A stretch of DNA of 64,000 bases from Medicago truncatula (taxonomy: Eukaryota; Streptophyta; Magnoliopsida; Fabales; Fabaceae), in the NCBI RefSeq assembly GCF_003473485.1, contig NC_053045.1, forward strand, positions 43,008,494-43,072,493. The letters run 5' to 3'. The translations under genes and the position numbers were made by a program. Positions 47,085 to 58,713 of the stretch are shown here, in pieces. How positions within the stretch are numbered: the first letter of the stretch is position 1; each line of letters opens with the position of its first letter. The notes beneath the pieces are model-generated. The model searched no databases and was not told the DNA's origin. It saw only the letters and a program-made list of their open reading frames with translations.

Positions 47085-47328
47085 TAAAACGATCCTCGCA
47101 AATTGCAAAAACTAATTTGTTACGAATTAATCGGATTGAAGCTATAGCATCATCATTTGCTGGAATCGAAATATCACCTAGATATGGGTCATAATTTGGA
47201 TTGATTAAACAAATCATTGGAATTCCTAAAGTGATACATTTTCGAAGAGCCGTATATTTTTCTTGCTGATCAACAATTATTACAATATTGGGTGACCCCG
47301 TCATATATTTTATGCCACCCGGATATAT
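47085..47328 (-). pseudogene. rps2: Nuclear plastid DNA: fragment of rps2
   Basis: The minus strand encodes [20 protein letters not shown], then [36 protein letters not shown] and [11 protein letters not shown]. This is the C-terminal third of chloroplast ribosomal protein S2, a plastid gene in land plants, so the piece is a plastid-to-nucleus transfer. Several changes at sites that are usually conserved (for example NPNYDP) and loss of the gene's start and end show an old, non-functional copy of about 245 bases. No further plastid sequence was recognised on either side. Confidence 0.85.
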
Positions 47329-49131
47329 TTTAAAATGAGATAACACCCCGTCATATATTTTAGATGATTAACAGGTTGTGGTATCTTGAGTAAACAAAAT
47401 GAGATATGGTATCTTGTTCTTTTTATGTCCGATCGTTTATAGGTGAAGGAGTAAAAATCAACTAAAACACATACAACTGTTAGATTTTGGATTTAAACTC
47501 AAGTCAAGAACATATTTTTTTCTTATGAAAGAACAAGGCAAGAACATAATTAACCACACATTTGTTCTTTGCAAATCCTATTGTCAAATATTGATGTCAA
47601 ACATCCGTATAAGAGTGTCACTTTTTTATCAGGTATGTATACATGTCATGGCAACAATGTAACATGATCCCCCTAAAAAATAATGTAAAATGATCATTTA
47701 TTTACAAATATAGTTGCTTGAATTTACAACACCTTATAAAATATAACAAAAAGGATGAGACCATGAGTTAGTTTGTTTTAGATTTTTATAAACTTATTTT
47801 GTAATAGTTGATTGGATACTCTTGAATAAGTTGATTATATTTGACTATAGGATATGATATTTCTCAATTTTCAAATTTTAAATAAATTAGATGCAATCAT
47901 TAAAGGTTATCGTCATATGTGGCTGATCATATGTTTATAGAGAAAGTGGAGAGGAGGTCAACCTTTTTGTATAAGGTTAAGTGTATGTTTGAAATCACGA
48001 TTTTAACATATCCACCTTAATACCAAACATATGTTAAAAGGATTTTATTCTAATGCATCATTCCATTCCATGAATAGTTACAATAGTTGCAATCTATGAG
48101 GAATCCATTTGACTATAGATTACACTATTCAGGCACACTGATCTAATATTCATTGATCATAAGATGGACATTGCAGTATCTGCTAAAATCCTATTTAATC
48201 AATAAAATGAATCAATCATCAATGTAACAACACCACTTAGAAATAAAAAATTCTAAAATGTTTCTATTCTCACCATTTACCCTTTTTGTTTGTTACTCAG
48301 AGAAAGAACATTGTAAGTTTTCTGATGTATGCAGTATGCACTATTGGAAGGTTTTCCTACTTTGTGTATTAATATTGTTATTTCAGAAAAATGATTTGCT
48401 TGTGGTCACGTTTTAAGCATTAGGCAGGAGTAATAATTGACAAACTTGAAAAGGATATCTTTACACAACTAAATGTTATGGGTAAATAAATGGCCTGAAA
48501 TGACTGTTTCTTCCTTTGAGAGTAACTTGTTTATATTCCAATGAGTAGTTCCAAAGTGAAACGTTATATAATTCTAGAAAAAGTGGATGAAAAGCACTAA
48601 CAAAATGTTTGCCAAACCTCTTGTCCCAGCGATTACTCTCAAACATCAATCAACTTCTTCTACAAACTATATTTTAAACTAAAATTTCATAATCACAATA
48701 AAATTTTCATTTTTACTACAATGTGGTTTTCAGTACCATCAAGATGTAAACATAAATTAAACCTTGTACTCTAATAAATATTTTTAATTGGATCTATCAC
48801 TAACTTTATTATTAATAGTTGGAAGAAACCAACCATCAATAACTTGTTACTTAAAACACCTGGATCATAGATGCTAACTAAAATTTCTGGAGCAGTTTTT
48901 GATTCTTCAAGGATTCACAAAATAAAATCAATATTTTGATTGAAGATTCTATATACTATTCTTTATTAGGCAGTTCTGCCAAAAACAAAATCAGCACAAT
49001 GAATTTGCCATATTCAGGTCGGTTTACGCCGAATGACATCACAAAATATACTTTTTTTCTTTTACATAAAGATATATCGTATATACAACTGACTAAAAAT
49101 AACATTAACAAATGAATTCTTCTTCCTCTCA
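47329..49131. other. No gene seen
   Basis: AT-rich intergenic DNA. CCCCGTCATATATTTTA occurs twice (about 47296 and 47347). The right end is the 3' flank of the MACPF gene. Confidence 0.45.
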
Positions 49132-52100
49132 CTACATAATAGATTCTTCTGACAATATAGTTAACAAAGAATATTTTGCCTTGATTGAGATTCTGCCACC
49201 TTCAACACATAGCTTTGCACCAGTGACAACCCAATATCCTGGTGGATCCTCTGGACCCCTAACCATTTCCTTTGTGTCGACAAAATTAAGCATTTTGGGA
49301 GCCCTTGTTGGCACAGGCGGACCACCATGATAAATTGCCGAGTTTATGTCAACTTTAGATTGTTTCTCAGGTGAATGCAATCCTTGGCTAAGCTTTGCAC
49401 TCATCAATGCTGAAAAGAATCCTGATTTTCTAGATGAGGTTGAAGGTCCATCCCATTCTGATCTGCGAATTTTCGCAGATGCTACGGTTGAGTATCCAAG
49501 TCTTAAGAAAAGAACTTTCTTCATTCCCATTAGCTTAACCTCAAACCAAGCCTTTGTCACAATAGACGTAGACTCGTCCATTCTGGAGCTATTGTATTGT
49601 ACAGGTGCTGTGTAGACATGAGAAAACATGCTCCACTTCACTGGTTCGTAGTAGCCTCGGTCATCTGGTTCGTCGATAGGATCATAACTGTGATCTTCTG
49701 AAATTTCAAGAACACCTGGAACTTCTGAAAGATGCTGAAGATGGATTGATAGGTGGTTATTTTTCTTGCCTTCCAAGTATAAGCGAATACCTGTTACCGG
49801 CCGGTTTCCCGAATCAACCTGCTTATTGAAAAAAGGTCAAATATGAGTTTTCCAGTGCTAACTAATTCCTACAATAATCGTGTTCTTCATGCTAAAATCT
49901 TCTATTTAAATAACGTATGCAATTCTTTAATATGTGAATCAAGTTCCTTACATTCTTGCTATACAAGTTTTCAAATAAACTACTAATAACTATTAGAGAG
50001 TATTGGAACTTGGAAGAAGGAATTACCTTCACGGTATTAACATAAAGTTTGGGTCCCATAAGAGTGAACTGAAGTGACGGAGACGCATTCCTTTTATACT
50101 TATGGTCGAATACAAGAGGCAGATCACCATACATCGGTGCCCATTGTCGTGGCAACTGAAACTCTAGAAATTGATGAAGTTCTTCTATTGCAGGTTTATC
50201 TGTTTGAAACAGAATTATTAAACAGATGTACCAACATATATTCCAACAAAGAATAGAAATCCATAAGAGAAAAAAAGTATTGGGCAGAGGAAAACCAAAG
50301 TCGCAGGTGTTTACTCACATCTAAGATACAAATTCACCGCATGACTTAAAAATCCATTTCCTGGGACAGAATTCAGTAATGAAGTAATAGGCACCAAAGA
50401 CATTGATATGACATTAGGAGACTGTGATATGGTTGAGAGCCACTGGTTATAAGGTTGAAATACATCAATACCTCCCCTTCGAACAGAAATGCTTACTATA
50501 TCCTGAAAAGAAAGTTCAAGTATATGTTATAAGCAGAATAGCTGCAAAGTGCACAGGATAAAGTAAAATTGTAAAAACATAAAACAAAAAAGAAAGAAGA
50601 AAAGATACTAACATCATTCTTGGAGTGACTTTTTACAATTGGCCTGCCAACAAGGGACGGAGGTTTGTTCCTGTGCAGTCCCCTAAGCTTCGTATGATCA
50701 TCCTACAAACATGATCAAAGATATATTTACACAAGTTAAAACTTTTTAGACTTCCATTTCCATATTTTTTTCTTCATGTTCTAGAAAGACGAGCATATTT
50801 ATTTTTACCTTTAATTTTCCTGATATAGCCGCAGGATTGACATTAGAACTTTGATTTGAAACTGCAGAAAACCTCTCATCGGCTAATTGCTTAAGCAATT
50901 TCTGCAGTTCAGTCGGCGGAATATCTGAACTTTTTGACTGCTTGATATGAACAACATCTTTACCTCCCATCTTCACTCCAACAACTACGTGTGTACCATA
51001 CTTTTCAATGAACCTGAAGAGCCATGTTTATTTAGTTTAAAACACTATTAACTCGGTCCAATCAACATATAGGAGAATTTTATTGAGATCAAATAAATAA
51101 GGATCTAAGTAAGGCTTTTCAAACAAGAAAAAATGAGATGAACTTTAAGTTGAATGTTACTGCTATTTTGGGGAAAATCTAGAAATCATGCATTTTAGCA
51201 CCAAATGAATGCTTATAATTTTAGCAATTATAGAGAAAGGGGTCAGTGATCAAAGTGACTATTATTGTTCATAAAAATTAAAAGTCGAAGTTCTGTAATA
51301 TTTTATGACGACTATTAACTAGAAAGGATGACGCGTAACAATAATACTTACTCGGCAAGAGCAGCAGGGTTCCACGAACAAGGCACGTCTTTTTTCACAG
51401 TTTCAGAAAGGGTAATGTTAGTTCTATCTAATTCAACGCTATACAATGTTATGAACCATCCATCAAAGGCAAGGCTCTTAGTGGAAGCTGCATCCCTGGA
51501 CCAACATTTTTTCATGTCGAACATGCTATTGAATTGGCCGGATGGAATCTTTCCCGACAAAGATAGTTGTCTGTTGAAATGCTCAGACATCTGCAATAGT
51601 CCAATTTCACTGAAATTCAGATTTAATCATTTTACCACATTCCATCACCCCTAAAATTTCCCTTTTCATATCACTTTTATGTCAAAAAAGAAAACATTAA
51701 CCATAAATAGGAATTAAAAAAAAGGTAAATCAACAGGTAATACATGATTAGTCTTCAAAAGTCAAATGGTTAAAAAGGTAGGAATTGCAACAAAAAATTT
51801 CAAGTGGAAATTAGTGATCAGAATTCAGTTATGGTAATACTACGTACTAGATGGATCTAACAACATCATAATCATAAGAAAAATGAAGCAGAAGTAAGGT
51901 TGTGATTGCAATGACCTGAATAAAAGTGAGGACATCGGATCGAAACCTGGTACAATCACCTTTATCAGACTTAATAGATAAGGGAACATTAGGGACAACA
52001 ACACCAGAAGGAAAAACAAGGTCCCTTGTGTTTGAACTACTATTGTCAATATGGATCAACCTTGACTTGCAAGCAGAGAATCTTATATCATTGCATAAAT

Positions 52101-52200
52101 TGTATCCTTGACCAATCACACTCACAGCTTTCTCAGCTGCTAATTGAGGATCCAACCCTGCATTTCCATAGCTATTAGTATTATTAACATTGAAACCCAT
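49132..52200 (-). CDS. MACPF-domain protein of the CAD1/NSL1 family, 7 exons, 620 aa
   Basis: Exons on the minus strand are 52200-51916, 51590-51352, 51013-50809, 50702-50613, 50502-50319, 50199-50027 and 49818-49132. All introns are GT-AG and the joined frame is open for 620 residues, the usual size of the plant family. The N-terminus AAEKAVSVIGQGYNLCNDIR, the signature FIEKYGTHVVVGVKMGG (Y-G-T-H ... G-G) and the C-terminal WVVTGAKLCVEGGRISIKAK are diagnostic. Arabidopsis relatives CAD1 and NSL1 restrain cell death and salicylic-acid defence; the biochemical mechanism of plant MACPF proteins is unclear. No signal peptide is seen. The closest of the four plant paralogues cannot be settled by eye. 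Confidence 0.95.
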
Positions 52201-53292
52201 TTACTACTCAATCCACAACAAATATTGCAGCTATGTAAGTTGAACTCTTGAGGGGTTTGTCCACATAGAATGATAAGAAAGAAGAACAAGTATTGAAGTG
52301 GTGATATATAGTATAGTGTATAATATAATGTTTGAAGAGGTCATAACTAAGTGTTTTTTATTGTACTATGATGGAGAGTCTTTTCAAAGGGTCATATACG
52401 CGGGTCATATATTTATTTTTTTTCTATGATAATTATTTTTGGGGGTGGAGAAGTAAAAAGGACGGTTTATTTGTAATATTCAAAGAGAGAAAAGATGAAT
52501 TGGACCATTGAATTGAAGAAGGTGACAAATGAGTGGGAACGAGGAAGGAGAGAGAGAGGCGGCTTTTGCGTGTTAATAATATAATCCACGTGGCAGTATG
52601 GCATGGTAAGTAACGTATGATATCCATATTTGGTCCCTTTTTCCAAGTGGAAAGGAGGAAGAACCGGTCATATACTCATATTATAGCCTCTTTAAGGTTT
52701 ATTCATTTTTTTTCCACGGTTGTAAATAATGATTATTTTATTAAAAAGTGGTGTGGGGTCCACTTAATATTTGAGGTCTTAAGTTAGACCCTGAATCATA
52801 AGAGACCTTCAATTTTTTTCTACATTGAGGGTACCTATTAGGTACCGGATCTTAAATGGTAAAGATCTTATCAATGTAGTTGTTCTTAAAACATTCGCAA
52901 AATTATTCTCCTTAACTTAATTACAAACAATAATTTTGTCATTTATTTTTTCTTTCTTCATTGTTTTGGTCACTTTGGTTAGTTAGAATATGAATTTTTA
53001 ATCAAATTTAATATTTATATATAAATATGTATGAAAATCATAGATTTAAGACAAGGAGCTCATGGAAAATAAAATTATATATTTAAAATTTAAAATTTGA
53101 AAATTTATAGATAGTGAAAGTATGATAAAAGATCAAATAGTTAATTAATGTTAGGTTAAGGGACATGTGAGTAATTTTGTCTAAAAAAAATGTCATAGTC
53201 GTACTATTGAATTTAATATAAAAAATATAACATTTAGTTAATAGTAAAAATATTTGAATACATTTTGTCAAAAATTATTTGAATATATAAAA
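52201..53292. other. Promoter side of the MACPF gene and AT-rich spacer
   Basis: No other gene is seen. TATA-like words occur at 52305-52330. CACGTGG is present near 52590. Confidence 0.45.
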
Positions 53293-53612
53293 GGCTAAAA
53301 TATGGTTTTGGTCCCTGCAAATATGCTCCGTTTTGGTTTTAGTCCCTGTAATTTTTTTTTTTGTTGTTCTTGGTCTCTGTCCCCACTTTTGTGATGATTT
53401 GCACACGTGGTACATGATGACTGAACCCATTTATTAGAAAAATAGTCCCTGCAAAATCTTTTGATTTTTAAAAAGGTCCCTGCAAAATATTTTACTTAAG
53501 GACTATTTTCAAAAGTAAAATATTTTGCAAGGACCAAAAACAACAAATTTGTTTTATACGGACTGAAACCAAAACGAGACATATTTGCAGTGACCAAAAC
53601 CATATTTTAGCC
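53293..53612. repeat. Fold-back MITE, 320 bp
   Basis: The ends GGCTAAAATATGGTTTTGGT and, inverted, ACCAAAACCATATTTTAGCC are perfect over about 20 bases. The arms (CCTGCAAATATGCTCCGTTT / ACGAGACATATTTGCAG) and inner CTGCAAAATATTTTACTT / AAGTAAAATATTTTGCA pair further. Confidence 0.9.
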
Positions 53613-53919
53613 TATATAAAATTATCCTTAAAATTTTGTTAAACTCACAATGTCTAAATTGTTAGATTGAACATTTTCTTTAGTTATTTGAGTATGGATT
53701 TGAAATCTTTCATTTGTGCATTTGAGTTTTTATGCGGTGTTTGTCACTTCGTATATTCAAAATGAATAATAAAACTTCAATTTTATAGTGAATTTAAAAA
53801 AGTTCTAAAGTTTTTTTAACGGCAAAAAGTGTCCTAAAGTTTGACAACTGTTTAAGCCATTAGGATGAAATCAGTGCCTGTTTTCGAGTATTTTTTTATA
53901 TTTAATATTTAAAATCTTG

Positions 53920-54420
53920 GGTTAAATATGTTTTTGATCCCTATAAATATACCAACTTTTCGTTTTAGTCCCTTTAAAATTTTCCTTCAACTTTTAGTCC
54001 CTATAAAATTTTGAGTCACTACTTTTGGTCCATATTTCAAAGTAAATTTTAGTATTTTTTTTAATGAAATTGTACAGAATTATGTAGAATATTGTAAAAA
54101 TATTTCCAAAAAAAAAAATTAGAATTTTTTAAGTAAACATAAATTATATATGAATTTTTAACCATAAATAATATAAAAATTCATATTAAATTCATGTTTT
54201 GTTAAAAAATTCTAATTTTTTTGGGAGAGATTCTTATAATATTATGAATTTTTCTGGAAAATTTGATTCAAAAATATGAATTCTACATATGAGTTTACTT
54301 TAAAAGAGGGACCAAAAGTGAAGATGAAAAAATTTTTAGGGACTAAAAATTGAAGGAAAATTTTAGAGGGATTAAAACGAAAAATTTGTATATTTATAGG
54401 GACGAATAACATATTTAACC
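53920..54420. repeat. Fold-back MITE, 501 bp
   Basis: The left arm GGTTAAATATGTTTTTGATC through CCTTCAACTTTTAGTCCC is mirrored by the right arm ending GGGACGAATAACATATTTAACC. The interior also pairs (CATATTTCAAAGTAAA and TTTACTTTAAAAGAGG regions). Related to the short element at 9716-9847. Confidence 0.88.
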
Positions 54421-56034
54421 GTAAAATCTTTTACAATTTGAAGCACTTGAATTTGTTTATTTTTAAAATGAAACTGTGGTTGTTAAACTAGGATATAGTA
54501 TACCCTCTTATTTATTTGACTTTCCGCAGCATTTATTGTATAAAAAACTGCATGTGGTTGTTAAACTAGTCTTGTGAACTTAGTTTTCCCCCCACCTCTT
54601 TGTATAATTTCAATGTTAGCTATAAGCCTAAACTCATACTATATGTTAAGGGGAAGAAGCCAAAAACTAACTAACAGCTCCTTGTTTTTATATATAAAAA
54701 AAAGAGAGAAGGAAAAAGATAGGATATTATTGAAACTTAAAAAATGCTAAATACAAGTCCTATTTGTGTTAAAAATTTCCCTTAAAACTACATATTCGCT
54801 AAAAACATCCTAACATTCCAAAACAAACTTAAAATATATAAAAGAGACAGACTTAGCTCAAACGGAAATAATTGTATACTGTATTATTTTTAAAGAACAA
54901 TGATTTAAACAAAAGCTAGAGATATATATACACGTCATAACCTTTTCAGAAATATTGATTTTTTCTTACCAGATGCTAACAGAATTTATCTCTTATGCAC
55001 TTATATATTAAATAGAATCTAATATGTTATACTCGATCATATCAAAATATCTGACTTATGCTATTGTTCTTTCAATTAACTTTTGTTAATTAACAGCAAA
55101 AAAAATCGGATGTATAATTAAAAAGGTAACAGGAAAGAGGTATAAAATTCTGTCATTATATTATATTAGTTTGACTAAAAATTATCATTTAGTTAATGAA
55201 TAATTAACTTATATTGTTTTGTCAAAAAACAAAAAACTTATATTGTAAAATACAAATGTTCTCTTTTTCTTTGACCGAACAAGTCATGTACCCTTTTAAT
55301 GTTCCTTTCATATATTTCTGCACTCGGTTGGAAAATGTTGTACATTACAAAAAAGTCCTAAACATGAAAATTTTGAAAGAAAGAAAAAAAAATCTCGAAA
55401 CTGTTTTGGATGAGGAGAGTTTTGAATAGCTTCTTGAAAATTATTTTTGTTAATCTCTTAATTATTAAATATTAAAATCTATTTTTGTATAATCTGTAAT
55501 AAATAGATCATATATCACCGATTTACACTACTTAAAACAGTGCATAAATTGTGTTAGAAACCATGACGGTGTTTTTTAATTTGATTTCTGTGGTAGTGTA
55601 GGTTGTGTTAGAATTATATGTTAGTTATTACAAAATAAAAAAAAATAAAAAAACATATCTCCCCAAAAACACGTTAGAATAATCTATCTATCTATTTTTA
55701 CTACAAGTACAGAAAGTTGCTGCTTTTGATGAAACTGAAATGCGAAAGTACCCTTGGTGACAAACGCATCAGAAAATTTCCAGGAATTACATGTTTACAT
55801 TTTTCTATCCATGTGAGTAACGAACAAGGCATGTTTGCGTCCACTTGGGACCAGACTTTGCTTTTTCGTCAACAGGTAGTACTAAACTTAATCTGCTGAA
55901 CGCGTTATAACTACTTTTTTCGTCAAAAAAAAAAGGTCATAACTACTTTCTATCTTTTGGATAGTCAAAGACAATAAAGTCTATCAATGTAAACAATCAT
56001 TTGATTTCTATTTCTAACGATAAATGATCTTTAT
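54421..56034. other. No gene seen
   Basis: AT-rich. ORFs of up to 71 codons lack motifs. I see no repeat ends. Confidence 0.45.
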
Positions 56035-56168
56035 TGATGTCCTCGTGAGCATAACTCAGTTGACAAGAATTTGCATTGTTATATGTAGGGGTCGAGATTC
56101 GAATCCCGAACACCCCATTTATTCACCTTTGAAAAAAGTAAATTCTATACACTAAACTACTTGACAAA
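56035..56168 (+). repeat. tRNA-derived SINE-like repeat, best-preserved copy
   Basis: GTCCTCGTGAGCATAACTCA with GTTG resembles RNA polymerase III box A. GAGATTCGAATCCCG is a good box B about 45 bases later. The 3' part AAATTCTATACACTAAACTA is followed by an A-run. AAATGATC occurs on both sides (about 56023 and 56174), a possible target duplication. Three diverged relatives lie at 8600, 8826 and 46717. Confidence 0.7.
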
Positions 56169-56264
56169 AAAAAAATGATCCTTGGTAATTTGGACTTGGT
56201 TAGAAGTTGTAAATAAAGGAAATGATTCGGTGTGGATTTGATGACGATGACCAAAGTGGTTGAG

Positions 56265-56552
56265 TGTGTGTTTGGTTTTGGCTAATTCGATAAAAATGAA
56301 TTTTTTAGTGAACTAATTAAGTAAAATTGGTTCTAGCTAAAATTGAGTTGAAGGTATAGTTATTTATGTTTATATATCCCCTAAAAAGTGAGTATAAAAG
56401 TGAGTTGAACAATATATTTGAGTTATCCCCTAAAAAAAATAGTTGAGTATAAAAATCAATTCAAAAAGCAAGACTATCATTTCTAGCTTTAGGTATAGTC
56501 AATTCTCGAGGCAAAATCAATTACATTTTAGAGAAACCAAACATCAAAAGTC
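56265..56552. repeat. MITE-like repeat with TGTTTGGTTT ends
   Basis: GTGTGTGTTTGGTTTTGGCT on the left and GAGAAACCAAACATC on the right are inverted. AATCAATT/AATTGATT-type words fill the interior. Boundaries are approximate. Confidence 0.4.
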
Positions 56553-57939
56553 AATTTTACACATCTAAAATGAATCTTGGCTCCTCTAAGATACCTTAGA
56601 AGTTTTAATGAATGAGGAAAACATACCTTTTTACCAATGTGTAGATCCAATATATTGATGTCTTCGAGACTCATATACAAGTCAGTAGACTCGAGAAAGA
56701 ATTGTACGACCCTTGTTTGATTGATATAGCCTTCTCCTAGCCTTCTATTGACTGTGGATAAACTCGCTTAATCCTCTAGTCACATCTATTTACCGATTTT
56801 AGCAAATATAGGGGGGCTCTAAGCATTTTTTTTTAACAAATCAAAATGGGATTATATTTCCACAACAAAAGCAATTTCCAAGCACAAGGTGTGCCTAGGA
56901 AACTACTACAAGATACAAAGTCCAAAATAAGATAATCTAGTAGTAGTTAGCCAATTCCTAAACATGTTATGGGGCTCTAAGCATACATGGAGTGGATTGA
57001 AAAATCAACATCTATTCTATACTATATATAAATGAGATACATGATTTTGGTGTGAATTTTTCACTTCCAACTTTATCCTTAATTTAAACAATTATTTTTC
57101 CATTTTAATTCTTTTTACTTTATTATTTAAATTATTAATTAAAAATATTAAATCTATTTAATATAAGATTAACACCACTAAAATAGAAATTTAAATTGTT
57201 AATTAAAACTAGCGTAGAGGGCACGACACTACATGTCATTCTTTCTGTTTTTCTATTGCACTTAATTGTATGCTTATATTATCGTATTTGATTATATTTT
57301 GAAATATAATACAATCAAATAAAGATTTAGCTTATATTGTTCTTATTGTGGAAAAATTGTTCTTATTATAAAGAGAAATGCATGTTATTTTAATTAAAGA
57401 TTTAAATAATATTATACAAACAATATAAGTTTAAATGAAAGGTGTATTTGAAAGATAAAATTCAGTCCAATTTTTTTTAGATGATATCTCATTCATATAA
57501 GTATAGAATATATATATATAGTTAAATTTCATTAAAATAAGGAGTATTGTTTATGTAACATTGTTCTTAATCTTATTTTAATAAAATAAATTTTCTATTA
57601 TATCCGTGACTATTTTTCTAAATAAAATATCAGTAATTATTTATTGCTCTATCTTCTTTTAATTTATCCTTTACATATCATTTATTAAAGACAATTTAAT
57701 AAAACAAATCTTTCTCATATAAAATTAATTAAATTTTTTAACATGTGCGAAATGATGAAAACCTCTTATAACTTTAGGAGAGCTTATTTTATTCTTCTTA
57801 TTAATGAAAATATATTTGATGATACTATATAATGGGAGTAGAAAAAGAATTAGACGAGGAGAAATTGTTTGTAGGAAAGAAAAGAAGATTAGTGTAAGAA
57901 AATTGGTAGCATAGCAGCGTAAAGGAAAGGTTGATTTTG
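56553..57939. other. Spacer and promoter side of the Yippee-like gene
   Basis: No gene is seen. A TATATAAT box lies at 57826-57833, about 107 bases before the start codon at 57940. Confidence 0.5.
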
Positions 57940-58658
57940 ATGGGTAGAGTTTTCTATCTCGATTTGGATGGAAGAGCTTACCGATGCACTTTCTGCCGTA
58001 CCCCTTTTGCCCTTGCCGATCACGTTCTCTCCCGGGTACACCCTTTTCTTCTTTCACCTTTTTTTTTCCGTTCATCTGTTATTGTTTTTGATGATTCATC
58101 GTGAAGAATTAGGATTTGTTAATAGTTATCATATTCTTTGATTTTTATTGAATTTTTTTTTATTTTATATCAATATTTGAAGAAGGATGATTTTGAGGCA
58201 AGCACCTAGGATATTATGTTTTGAAATGTCTGAGTGATGCATAAGACCATAGTAGGTAGGAAATTGAGGTAAATTGTATGTTTCTTTCATGTGTCTAATG
58301 AGTTCGTGGGTTTGGAATCGATGTAATAAGCTGTTGGATGAAAATTAAGGGCCCATTTGGATTGACTTATTTTTGAGCTTATGCAAAACAGCTTATGCAA
58401 ATATATAACCTTTTATGTACTATTCATAAGCTTGTCAAGGTAGTTTATGAAAAAACAGCTTATGAAGATACAAATTTTGTTAGTCTGAACTAGGGTGAAA
58501 CAGCCGAGGGCTAATGGAGGTGTTGCCATTAAAAACTGGAATAACATTAACAACAGAACACCATAAGATTACTTTATGGATTTGGACAACTTCACAGTTA
58601 GTTCTTCTGATAAGAGGGAATTCATGGATTTGGACAAGAAATGAACCCCCCTTCCATC

Positions 58659-58713
<55 letters not shown>

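Noticed and set aside
49112..49615. Plus-strand ORFs of 72 and 89 codons
   Set aside because: They lie antisense to the last exon of the MACPF gene, whose splicing and frame are well supported.
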